Source of the DNA: Promethearchaeota archaeon
GTDB lineage: Archaea; Asgardarchaeota; Lokiarchaeia; Sigyniarchaeales; SOKP01
Assembly: GCA_019058425.1 (NCBI GenBank)
Contig: JAHPYZ010000046.1
Location: forward strand, 1-37,856
DNA length: 37,856 nt
Reading direction: 5' to 3'
Position 1 is the stretch's first letter. Every line of letters starts with the position of its first letter. Shown one piece after another: positions 25,503-33,364 of this stretch. The translations under genes were made by a program, and so were the position numbers. A model generated the notes under the pieces. That model searched no databases. It had not been told where the DNA came from and worked only from the letters and a program-made list of their open reading frames with translations.

Positions 25503-26358
25503 GAAATTAAGTGAGATCAAAAAACCTGTGCTGGAATATAACGACCGAAGATATACTTTTTCTATAAGATCTTTGATTGTATTCGCTATTGGAGCTCCAC
25601 TTTCAGCATGGTTGATATATTTATTTTTCGATTTAAGGATAAATTACTGGCTGCATGAAATTGTTGTAAAGCAGACCGTTTATTTCTTAAATTTATTCTT
25701 TAATATGGACGCAGTTGCAGAATTTGCTCCAAGTGGGAAATATGATTGGAGATTTGCCATCCCTGGAAGAGGTCCTATATATTTTGAGACATTTTGCACT
25801 GGTATTCAAGCTATTTGTATTTTCGCCGGTGTCATAATATTTACTCCTCACAGCCAAGATAGAGAGACAAAAGAAGATATTATCTGGAGAAAGACTAAAT
25901 CACTTATTATTTCGTCAATAATCTTTTATGTTGTTAATATCATTCGAATGCTAATTCAGATTGATTTATATTATATAGGGTATAATTGGGAGGATATTCA
26001 CTATTCAATCAGTGCGGCATCTTCATTTATAGCAGCGATTATTGTCCTGTTAATGCATAAATGGATTCCAGAGTTTATTTTATCAATAATTTATACTGGA
26101 ACCCTTGTAAGTGAACCGTTAAAGCAAAAAAGAAAGGAAAAAGTAAAAGATACCGTAGCAAAAACTAGCAGAGTCGAAGTGAAAACAATGCGAAAAATAT
26201 TAAGGATGGATAAAAAAACATATCTACGAGAAATTTCTGTCTGGTCAGATGAATTAGGCTATTTAGTTGAAGGAGATTACTTGATTATTCCAGAGGAAAA
26301 AGTATCCAATTTCATGGAACTTTTAATGCTTGATAAGCCTTTTAAGAAAGATAACTAG
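25489..26358 (+). CDS. Archaeosortase/exosortase-family protein with C-terminal soluble domain
   Basis: A membrane protein of 289 residues from the ATG at 25489. FETFCTGIQ holds the catalytic Cys103, NIIRM the Arg153 and IHYS the His171, the Cys-Arg-His set of exosortases and archaeosortases, which cut and transfer surface proteins at C-terminal sorting signals on the outer membrane face. About four to six helices span residues 25-205. A charged cytoplasmic domain (about 215-289, with MDKKTYLREISVWSDELGYL) is extra to the minimal family. The purine-rich GGGAGAGGG just before 25489 favours this start over the ATG at 25468. A coupled two-helix protein precedes it. Confidence 0.82.
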   Translation: MQKFKKLSEIKKPVLEYNDRRYTFSIRSLIVFAIGAPLSAWLIYLFFDLRINYWLHEIVVKQTVYFLNLFFNMDAVAEFAPSGKYDWRFAIPGRGPIYFETFCTGIQAICIFAGVIIFTPHSQDRETKEDIIWRKTKSLIISSIIFYVVNIIRMLIQIDLYYIGYNWEDIHYSISAASSFIAAIIVLLMHKWIPEFILSIIYTGTLVSEPLKQKRKEKVKDTVAKTSRVEVKTMRKILRMDKKTYLREISVWSDELGYLVEGDYLIIPEEKVSNFMELLMLDKPFKKDN

Positions 26359-26416
26359 ATTATAATAACTTCTTTTCATTATACATTTATAAAAATTAGA
26401 TGTTTTTGGTTAAATT

Positions 26417-27319
26417 ATGTTAAATTTTGACTTAGAACAAAAAGTAATCCAAATAGGAAATACTAAGCTTGGTGGTCAACCAGGGGAAAATCCAATTGTT
26501 ATGATTGGGACTGTTTTTTATGCCAAACACGCAGCGTTATTGGATGAAAAAACTGGTAAAATTGATGAAAATCTTTTGGAGAAAGAATTAAATGATTTTA
26601 CAGAACTAATTGAAGATACTCAATTACAAGGAGTAATTGATGTTGTAGGATCATATCCAGACGCACTTGTAAAGGAATGTGAATTTATCGCAAATAATGT
26701 AGAATATCCCTTTTTAGTAGATGGATTGAATGATTCTTCAAGAATACCAGCGATGGAAAAACTACAAGAAATTGGATTACTAGATCGCGCAATATTAAAT
26801 AGTATTGATGAAAATACTTCAGATGAGAATTTACGCCGTTTAAAAGAAATAGGAGTTAAAAATGCTGTACTCCTGACATTTGGAAATAAATATATCTTTC
26901 CAAAACAGAAGTTGAAATTCTTAAGAGAAATATTAATCCCCAAAGCTCAAAAAGCAAATATTGAAAATTGTATCGTTGATACGGCAGTATTAGATTTACC
27001 CTCAATTTCAATTAATTTTGAGACCTCTGGACTAGTTAAAAAAGAATTAGGATTACCTACAGGTTTTGCTCCTGCTAACGCGATTTATGGATGGAAGTTT
27101 GCTAAAAAATATGGTGAGACTGCTAGATGTGGAGCTATAGCATCGATAATGACGCATTGTGCCTGTGCCCCCAGCGATTTTATACTATTTGGCCCACTAA
27201 AATTCGCAAATTGTGTTGTTCCCGCAATTTCTTTAATATCTGGTATGAATGCTTATTATAGAAGAAGGATTTTGAGAAAAAATATAAGTGAGAGAACCCC
27301 GCTGAAGAGAATTTTTTAG
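26417..27319 (+). CDS. mtrH: Stand-alone MtrH-like methyltransferase
   Basis: A homologue of tetrahydromethanopterin S-methyltransferase subunit H, the cytoplasmic TIM-barrel subunit that moves a methyl group between H4MPT-type folates and a corrinoid. The 300 residues include GGQPGENPIVMIGTVFY (18-34), the family signature, then LVDGLNDSSRIPAM and GLPTGFAPANAIYGW. No other mtr subunit lies within the window, so a full Na+-pumping Mtr complex is not indicated here. Stand-alone MtrH proteins are thought to pair with corrinoid proteins in methylamine or methoxy use, or in Wood-Ljungdahl metabolism. Two Cys near 247-249 (HCACAP) may matter for the active site. Confidence 0.88.
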   Translation: MLNFDLEQKVIQIGNTKLGGQPGENPIVMIGTVFYAKHAALLDEKTGKIDENLLEKELNDFTELIEDTQLQGVIDVVGSYPDALVKECEFIANNVEYPFLVDGLNDSSRIPAMEKLQEIGLLDRAILNSIDENTSDENLRRLKEIGVKNAVLLTFGNKYIFPKQKLKFLREILIPKAQKANIENCIVDTAVLDLPSISINFETSGLVKKELGLPTGFAPANAIYGWKFAKKYGETARCGAIASIMTHCACAPSDFILFGPLKFANCVVPAISLISGMNAYYRRRILRKNISERTPLKRIF

Positions 27320-28818
27320 GCAATATACCGTAGGAGTAAATCTTGTGTATAATTTAAGAAACCTGACAGTTCTTCGTTAATTTTGTTTTTATTTTTTTCA
27401 CTATCTACTAAAAATAAGAGGAACATCTGGTTCTCTTCAATCTGGATTCTTTTAATTAGAATTATTGTATTTGAAACTTTGAAAACGGCTTCATTTTGTT
27501 GTAATGCTTTGAATCGTGCAAATATTTTAAATAGAACTGTGAATTGAGGAGCTGAGACTTCAAATACATTCATTACTTCTGATTTAGGTATTTGTGTTAT
27601 TTTCATAGCGTCTTTACTGTAATAATCGGCAAGAACTAAACCATCAATACTTAATAGCATAGTTAAATGAGAATTTGTCATCATAGAGAAATTTTTAAGA
27701 TTGTGAGTAATCAAATCTCTATTTGGACTTAATTTTGAGATACCTGATGAAAAAGCTCGTAATATTGTAAAAATTTGAAAAATACTCGTAGTATAAATTT
27801 CTTGAGGAACCTCACCATCAATTTTACTTAATTCAGATTGAATAAATTCAATATTATCTTTTATTTCTACAGTATCTAAAACATCAGAATCGCCTTTTGA
27901 TAAAATATACACAATTGGAGTATTTTGATTGAATTCTCTCATAACATTCTTTAAATTTTGGAGATAATCAATACTTTCATCAAATCTTGCCTTATCTTTT
28001 ATATCAATAAAATAAAACAGTAGATCAGCTTCATATAAATAAATTTCAGCTTTATCAATGTATTTTTCCCTAAAGCTTCTTTGACCTCCAAGATCCCATA
28101 AGAAAATAGTTGCTCCTAATGCTTCAATAGATTTTATACTCGCCCCTGCAGTGGGTTTAAGACCGATAAGTTTACTATATTTACGATCTACAGAAAGTAA
28201 AAAACTAGTTTTACCTGAATTATCCAATCCTGCAAATAAAATCTTCATCTTCCTATGGGATGTGATAGGAGTCGAAGGATTTTTTTCAATTTCTATTAGG
28301 TTCATTAAGAGATCTTGAAAAGATTTTTCAATATTTTCTCGTGGAGGGTAAGAATCATGAATATTTTCGTCAAAGACTTTAAAAAATTCAATAACTACCG
28401 GCTTAATTCGATTTATGTTATTATATAAAAAACTACGACTTTTTTCTTCAGCTAATATAGAAAATGATGTTGGAATTGGATTATTTTCAGGATTTGTTCT
28501 AATAAAATGAAAATATGTAAGAGAAGTTGTACCAAAATCGGGATATGGTAAAATAGCAAAATATTGTATTTTTTCTAGGTCTTTTTCTTCCAATACTGTT
28601 TTATCACTAATAAAAAGACTTAAGTTTTTAATGGAAATTTGAGTAATATCTCTATATGTTAAAATAAGGCCTTCTTGATTTTTAGAATTTATGTTAAGTT
28701 CCTCTAATTCTTTCTCGGTAACATAATTAGGGAAACAATAAATAGGAGTTGGACCAAGTTCTCCAAAGACACTAAAGACAAAACCCTTAATAATTGAAGA
28801 TTTGAGTAATTCTTCCAT
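27316..28818 (-). CDS. Longin-like / Arf-Rag-like GTPase / roadblock triple-fusion protein
   Basis: A 500-residue protein in three parts. Residues 1-165 carry the same N-terminal module as the two longin-Rab fusions (GELGPTPIYCFP at 19-30; FAILPYPDFGTTSLTYF at 87-103). The G domain (about 190-365) has G1 GLDNSGKT at 197-204, a Thr223 switch I and G3 WDLGGQ at 241-246, the Arf/Rag form. G4 SKGD (307-310) departs from NKxD. Residues about 370-500 form a roadblock-like domain (LTMLLSIDGLVLADYYSKDA), the order seen in eukaryotic Rag/Gtr GTPases. Its stop overlaps the end of convergent mtrH by 4 bases. Reduced guanine specificity is possible but untested. Confidence 0.85.
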   Translation of the reverse strand: MEELLKSSIIKGFVFSVFGELGPTPIYCFPNYVTEKELEELNINSKNQEGLILTYRDITQISIKNLSLFISDKTVLEEKDLEKIQYFAILPYPDFGTTSLTYFHFIRTNPENNPIPTSFSILAEEKSRSFLYNNINRIKPVVIEFFKVFDENIHDSYPPRENIEKSFQDLLMNLIEIEKNPSTPITSHRKMKILFAGLDNSGKTSFLLSVDRKYSKLIGLKPTAGASIKSIEALGATIFLWDLGGQRSFREKYIDKAEIYLYEADLLFYFIDIKDKARFDESIDYLQNLKNVMREFNQNTPIVYILSKGDSDVLDTVEIKDNIEFIQSELSKIDGEVPQEIYTTSIFQIFTILRAFSSGISKLSPNRDLITHNLKNFSMMTNSHLTMLLSIDGLVLADYYSKDAMKITQIPKSEVMNVFEVSAPQFTVLFKIFARFKALQQNEAVFKVSNTIILIKRIQIEENQMFLLFLVDSEKNKNKINEELSGFLNYTQDLLLRYIA

Positions 28819-28912
28819 TATCTTTTTTAGTAATTTTTTTATTTTAAGTTTAAATCTCCTTAATTTATTTTAAGCAAATTTAATTATTAATAGCTTTATA
28901 TTTAAATCATAA

Positions 28913-29875
28913 ATGATGCTTAAAAAAATCGCTGAAAGCATTAGAAATAATCAATATATATTAGAAAAAAAAGAAATTAACCCTATTGTCCAATATATTG
29001 ATAAAAATTCTTTTAAGAGTAATAAAATATTTAGCGATATTGGGGAAGATTCAGCAGCAATTAATAATGATAATAAGTTTATTTTAATTACAACTGACAG
29101 AATAAGGACAGAATTCATCGAAAAGTTTCCTTTTGGAGCTGGTTTTAGCTCCATCCTAGTAAGTGTTGATGATATTTACGCCTGCGGTGGTAAACCATTA
29201 GCCTCAAGTATTATTATTTCCGTTAAAGATCCAAATGTTTGCAATGAACTTTTAAAAGGAATTTGTGAAGGATCCAAAAAATTTGAAGTTCCTATTATAA
29301 GAGGACACACTAATGTTCATAGTAAATGCTATGAACTAAGTTCTACAATGATCGGTGAAATAAATAAAGAAGATTATATATCTGCTGGAAATGCTCAAAT
29401 AAATGATAAAATTATACTTGCCGTTGATTTTGATGGAAAAGTAGGAAGAGCTAATAAATTCTATTATGATAGCACAACATTTAAAAGCTCAGACGTAGTT
29501 TTAAATAAAAGAAAAGCAATGAATGTTATCGCCAGTAACCATTTAGTTAATGCCTCAAAGGATGTATCAAATGGAGGGATTTTCGGAACTCTACTACAAA
29601 TGATCAAATATTCTAATGTAGGAGCTGATGTGAATATTAATAAAATAGCAATACCTCCAAATCTAATTGAATTGAATTATAGCCTAGAAATGTATATAAA
29701 AATGTATTTAACGACTTCCTACATCCTTACTGCATCAAAGAATAATTGCAATAGGACAATAGAACTATTTAATGAATATGGACTAGATGCTCAAGTTATA
29801 GGTAAAATTATTAAAGAAGAAAATCTTTTGAGGATAAACGATGATAATGAAACAATTGATGTAATAAGATTTTAA
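28913..29875 (+). CDS. PurM/AIR-synthase-related protein (methanogenesis-marker-2-like)
   Basis: A 320-residue ATP-binding fold protein of the PurM/SelD/ThiL/HypE superfamily. IGEDSAAI near 43-50 is the first Asp site, SVDDIYACGGKPLAS (83-97) the central Mg-ATP motif, and ASKDVSNGGIFGTLLQMI (214-231) closely resembles the AIR-synthase-related group that includes methanogenesis marker protein 2. SelD is unlikely because no Sec or Cys active-site N-terminus is present. The specific reaction is unknown for this group. An MtrH gene 1.6 kb away is suggestive of a link to C1 or cofactor metabolism, an inference. Confidence 0.78.
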   Translation: MMLKKIAESIRNNQYILEKKEINPIVQYIDKNSFKSNKIFSDIGEDSAAINNDNKFILITTDRIRTEFIEKFPFGAGFSSILVSVDDIYACGGKPLASSIIISVKDPNVCNELLKGICEGSKKFEVPIIRGHTNVHSKCYELSSTMIGEINKEDYISAGNAQINDKIILAVDFDGKVGRANKFYYDSTTFKSSDVVLNKRKAMNVIASNHLVNASKDVSNGGIFGTLLQMIKYSNVGADVNINKIAIPPNLIELNYSLEMYIKMYLTTSYILTASKNNCNRTIELFNEYGLDAQVIGKIIKEENLLRINDDNETIDVIRF

Positions 29876-29895
29876 AAATTTTTGGTTGATTATCT

Positions 29896-30600
29896 ATGTA
29901 TATTTGTAAGAAGAAATGCTTTATACTTGTATATTTGCTATTAATTTTAGTAGTACCAACACTTTCTCTCCAATTTTTCAAAAATGATTATAAAATTCAA
30001 GAGTTCAACTCGAATGATTCTAATTTGGATCTAAAGTTAAACCAAGCTTCAAATTTTACAGTAACAAGCAGCATGCATAGAATAATTTGGATCGAAGGAA
30101 TATTGAATTTATTGTTAACCGCTAATGAGAGTGGAGTAATAACTTGTGAATTGGTGGATATATATTATGGTAGATTTTTCACTCCCATAAATAAAATATT
30201 CACCTTAACAGGTAATAATGAATCTCAGAATATTAAATTAGTCTATCATCCTTTTCTTACTACATTCCCTGGAAAATATACTTTAAATCTTAGGATAACT
30301 GGGCTTTATAGTTATACTGAAAATTTTGAGATCATTTTAGGAATGGGTTATATCATCTTAATACTAGTAATTATTATTTTCGGGATTGGTATAATTATAA
30401 TATTGCAAAAGAAAAGTGAAGGTAAAAGCAAAATTCCTACTACTGCACCAACGGACGAAGCTAAACCCTCTGAGACAGTTCAAGTTCCAGGTAAAAAAAT
30501 TCAATGCCCAGAATGCAAAAAAACAATTGATGAAGGTTTAGCTTTCTGTCCAGAATGTGGGATAAGAATACCAGAGTTCTTAAGATATAATCCTAATTAA
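29896..30600 (+). CDS. Membrane-anchored protein with cytoplasmic zinc ribbon
   Basis: A 234-residue protein of four parts: a signal anchor (6-26, ILVYLLLILVVPTLS), an extracellular beta-rich domain of about 120 residues without cysteines, a transmembrane helix (about 151-171, GYIILILVIIIFGIGIIII), and a cytoplasmic tail with a low-complexity linker and the zinc ribbon CPEC...CPEC (about 202-221). It begins 20 bases after the PurM-like gene, so the two may be co-transcribed. The architecture suggests a surface sensor or scaffold that recruits partners through the zinc ribbon. No family is recognised for the outer domain. Confidence 0.72.
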   Translation: MYICKKKCFILVYLLLILVVPTLSLQFFKNDYKIQEFNSNDSNLDLKLNQASNFTVTSSMHRIIWIEGILNLLLTANESGVITCELVDIYYGRFFTPINKIFTLTGNNESQNIKLVYHPFLTTFPGKYTLNLRITGLYSYTENFEIILGMGYIILILVIIIFGIGIIIILQKKSEGKSKIPTTAPTDEAKPSETVQVPGKKIQCPECKKTIDEGLAFCPECGIRIPEFLRYNPN

Positions 30601-30630
30601 GTTTAATAAAAAAGAAAAGGTAAACAGTCA

Positions 30631-31371
30631 TTAGATTGTGGAATGGCAGGAACTACAGAATTTTCGAGTCGCGTCATTAACGGCTCCGCAGGCGGGGCAG
30701 ATTATTTTCTTTGCTCTCTTCTCTTTAAATTCGGCTTCTCTTTCTGCTTTTAATTTAGCTAGTTTTTTCGCTACTTCTCTTGTCTCTTTTTCTCTTGCTT
30801 CCCTTTCTGCTTTTAATTTAGCCTCTTTTAATGCTCTTTCTTTGGCTTCTCTTTCTACTCTTTCTTTAGCCTCCTTTTCTGCTTTTTCCTTAGCCTCCTT
30901 TTTTGCTTTTTCCTTAGCCTCTTTTTCAGCTTTTTCTTTAGCTTCTCTTTCTGCTCTTTCTTTAGCTTCTCTTTCTGCTCTTTCCTTGGCCCCTTTTTCT
31001 CTTGCTTCTCTTTCTATTTTTTCTCTAGCCTCTCTTTCTACTCTTTCTTTAGCTTCTCTTTCTGCTCTTTCCTTAGCCTCTTTTTCTCTTGCTTCTCTTT
31101 CAACTTTTTCTCTAGCCTCTCTTTCAGCTCTCTCTATTTCTTTCTTTTCTTTTCTTTGTTCCATCTTAAATTTAACTTTTTCTTTACTTTCACCAACTCG
31201 ATCTTTTAACTTTGAAGCAAATTTCCCTAAACTATCCTTAGTGCCTCCTAGTTTACCCTTTAATTTTGATCTTGAAGTCACTTCTGTTTTTTCCTCAAGC
31301 TCTTCCGTATCTTCTGAATTAGAGCTTTTATCTTTTTCTTTATTTGATTCATTCATTTGGATTAATACCAT
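30631..31371 (-). CDS. Charged octad-repeat helix protein with C-terminal zinc ribbon
   Basis: About 246 residues. After an acidic, Ser-rich start and a basic segment, residues about 80-215 consist of octad repeats of the type EREAKERA, nearly all Glu, Arg, Lys and Ala. The i to i+4 opposite-charge pattern fits a stable single alpha-helix some 20 nm long more than a coiled coil, since hydrophobic heptad positions are lacking. The C-terminus CPAC...CSSC (about 225-242) is a zinc ribbon. The ATG at 31371 follows a possible TTG at 31374; the ATG at 31356 (MNESNKEK) is an equal alternative. The repetitive DNA also leaves the opposite strand open, which is not a gene. Likely a spacer or scaffold; partners unknown. 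Confidence 0.75.
   Translation of the reverse strand: MVLIQMNESNKEKDKSSNSEDTEELEEKTEVTSRSKLKGKLGGTKDSLGKFASKLKDRVGESKEKVKFKMEQRKEKKEIERAEREAREKVEREAREKEAKERAEREAKERVEREAREKIEREAREKGAKERAEREAKERAEREAKEKAEKEAKEKAKKEAKEKAEKEAKERVEREAKERALKEAKLKAEREAREKETREVAKKLAKLKAEREAEFKEKRAKKIICPACGAVNDATRKFCSSCHSTI
30732..31137. repeat. Imperfect tandem 24-base repeats coding EREAKERA octads
   Basis: The minus strand repeats variants of a 24-base unit coding Glu-Arg-Glu-Ala-Lys-Glu-Arg-Ala about fifteen times with substitutions and one phase shift (EKGAKERA). Unit slippage probably makes the length variable between strains. Confidence 0.7.
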
Positions 31372-31496
31372 CAAATTGTTTTATTAATAAGATTAATATC
31401 CACTATTATAATATTTTATTTTTATGATTTTGATTATCATATTAGATTAAAATTATTTAAATTGTTTTAAAAACAAAATTATGGAGTTTAAAAATT

Positions 31497-32015
31497 ATGA
31501 ATGTTGATATTAAGAGTAAGTTTAAAGGGGTTATCTCTGTAATTGGAGCAAGTGAAATAGATAAGAAGATTGAAGAATTAACTTTTGAGATTGGACGGTT
31601 ACTTGCTAAAAATAGATTTATAATTGCATGTGGAGGTCTTTCTGGTGTAATGGAAGCTGTATGTAGAGGTGCAAAAGAAGAAAATGGATTAACAATTGGT
31701 ATAATTCCTCACACAAAAAAAATAATGGCTAATAAATATGTAGATATTGTCATTCCTTGTCCTTTTTCACAAGCTAGAAATATTGTTGTTGTTTTGTCTG
31801 GAGATGCTTGTTTAGCTATTAGTGGTAAAGCAGGTACATTATCTGAAATTTGTTTTGCATGGATTTATCAAAAGCCTATTATAGCGCTATCGAGTGTAAA
31901 GGGGTGGTCTTCAAAAATAGCTAATCAGAAATTAGATAATAGACGAGAAGATATAATTTATGGTGTAGAAACTCCTCAAGATGCAATTGATAAACTAAAT
32001 GAATTATTTGAGTGA
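31497..32015 (+). CDS. LOG-like Rossmann protein (TIGR00725 / YvdD-type)
   Basis: A 172-residue single-domain protein. IIACGGLSGVMEAVCRGAKEENG (43-65) corresponds to the glycine-rich GG-x-x-GxM loop, SQARN holds a phosphate-contacting Arg, and SGKAGTLSEICFAW (105-118) resembles the PGGxGTxxE motif of LOG/lysine-decarboxylase-like phosphoribohydrolases. The PGG is replaced by SGK and the catalytic-type Glu is kept. LOG proteins release ribose 5-phosphate from nucleoside 5'-monophosphates; the TIGR00725 subgroup lacks a proven substrate. It diverges from the octad-repeat gene. Confidence 0.82.
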   Translation: MNVDIKSKFKGVISVIGASEIDKKIEELTFEIGRLLAKNRFIIACGGLSGVMEAVCRGAKEENGLTIGIIPHTKKIMANKYVDIVIPCPFSQARNIVVVLSGDACLAISGKAGTLSEICFAWIYQKPIIALSSVKGWSSKIANQKLDNRREDIIYGVETPQDAIDKLNELFE

Positions 32016-32174
32016 TAATTTCATACTTAGTTTATTTCAATTTTGAGATGAAACCAAATATTTCAAATTATCTCTTCATTCCAGAATATAATACAAAATC
32101 TAAAATAGTATGATATAATTTTTAATCTTACGAAAGAATATATTTAAATATAAATTACTTTAATAACCTTAAAA

Positions 32175-32179
32175 GGTGA
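32175..32179 (+). promoter_or_regulatory. GGTGA ribosome-binding site for a TTG start
   Basis: It lies nine bases before the TTG at 32189 and supports that start of the Rag-like GTPase gene. Confidence 0.5.
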
Positions 32180-32188
32180 AATTTAACT

Positions 32189-33157
32189 TTGGAAAAAGAC
32201 CTTAAACAATCAATTTTATACTTGAAAAAAGAAGAACCTGCAAAACCAGAAGTCTCAAAAATTATGTTTACAGGACTTGATGACGCGGGAAAGACGAGCA
32301 TTATTCTATCACTTCAACGAGAATTCTCAAAAATTGCAATTCTTTCCCCAACAAGGGGTGCACAGAGAAGAATGTTTGATTTTTTAGGTAAAGAAATAGC
32401 AGAATGGGATCTTGGTGGCCAAATGAGCTATAGAATTGCATATTTAAAAAATCCAGACAAATACTTTGATGGAACAGAAGTTGCAATCTATGTAATCGAT
32501 GTGCAAAATAAACCTAGAATCCCTGAAGCAATAAGTTACTTCAAAGACGTATTAGAACAATTTAAGAAATTAGAAATTGAACCTCCTATCTATGTATTTC
32601 TTCATAAATTTGATCCTGCTTTACGAAGAAGTGCCCAGAATGAAATGGAAAATTTAATTATTGATTTAAAAGACAAATTACGAGAAACAAAATATAAAGA
32701 AATATTTTATTATGAAACGTCCATTTATGATTTTGGTTCAATTATTACTGCTATGTCTGAAATCCTTTTGAGCTTATATCCAAAATCAGAATTAATTGAA
32801 AAAACTATTATCGAATTTGCTAAAAAGGTTGAGTCCGAAGGAGTTGTAGTGATTGATGATAATTCTCTTATAATAGGATCATACTATAAAGATGATGAAA
32901 CCAAGCATCTATTGACTGCAAGTACTCCATATTTCTTAACTCTTCATGATAGTTTCCAGTATACGGGAGTATCGGAACAAAGAGCTGAATCTAGAATGAT
33001 TGTTCAAAGGTTTGGAAAAAATTTCATATTTAAACAAATTGAATTAAAGAAAGATGCGGCGCCATATTATTTAATACTTCTTAAAGAAGATCCTGTATTC
33101 CATAAAGAAGATCTTGAATCTTTTGCGAACTTATTAAAGGAACTTCTTTATAAGTAA
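32189..33157 (+). CDS. Rag/Gtr-like GTPase with C-terminal roadblock-like domain
   Basis: A 322-residue protein without the N-terminal longin-like module of its relatives. It has G1 GLDDAGKT at 29-36, switch-I Thr55, G3 WDLGGQ at 73-78 and G4 HKFD at 139-142, where RagA-type proteins also have HK-x-D. Residues about 200-320 align with the roadblock-like end of the triple-fusion proteins (GVVVIDDNSLIIGSYYKDDE). Eukaryotic Rag GTPases dimerise through such domains, so this protein may pair with the two triple-fusion GTPases or the roadblock protein encoded just downstream. TTG start with GGTGA upstream. No membrane anchor. Confidence 0.85.
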   Translation: MEKDLKQSILYLKKEEPAKPEVSKIMFTGLDDAGKTSIILSLQREFSKIAILSPTRGAQRRMFDFLGKEIAEWDLGGQMSYRIAYLKNPDKYFDGTEVAIYVIDVQNKPRIPEAISYFKDVLEQFKKLEIEPPIYVFLHKFDPALRRSAQNEMENLIIDLKDKLRETKYKEIFYYETSIYDFGSIITAMSEILLSLYPKSELIEKTIIEFAKKVESEGVVVIDDNSLIIGSYYKDDETKHLLTASTPYFLTLHDSFQYTGVSEQRAESRMIVQRFGKNFIFKQIELKKDAAPYYLILLKEDPVFHKEDLESFANLLKELLYK

Positions 33158-33364
33158 GATAATATGACTTTTTCATTTTCTTTCTAAGAAATGTGTATTA
33201 TCGTTTTATAATTACTAACATTAATAAAATTGGATTTTTATTTATAAATTATATCAATAAAATCAATAAATCTAACTTTATTATTGGATTTAAAGAATAC
33301 TGTTATCAGTTCTGTTAAAGGATTATAAACTTAAATTAATTTAAATGAGAATTGAACAATCTCC

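Noticed and set aside
30638..31387. Long open frame on the plus strand opposite the octad-repeat gene
   Set aside because: Its product is a monotonous Ala-Phe-Ser-Leu run, the antisense reading of EREAKERA codons. The zinc ribbon and charged repeat make sense only on the minus strand.
32165..32179. AACCTTAAAAGGT dyad overlapping the ribosome-binding site at 32175 as an RNA switch
   Set aside because: The loop would be too short for the longer pairing, and the remaining stem is about three base pairs.
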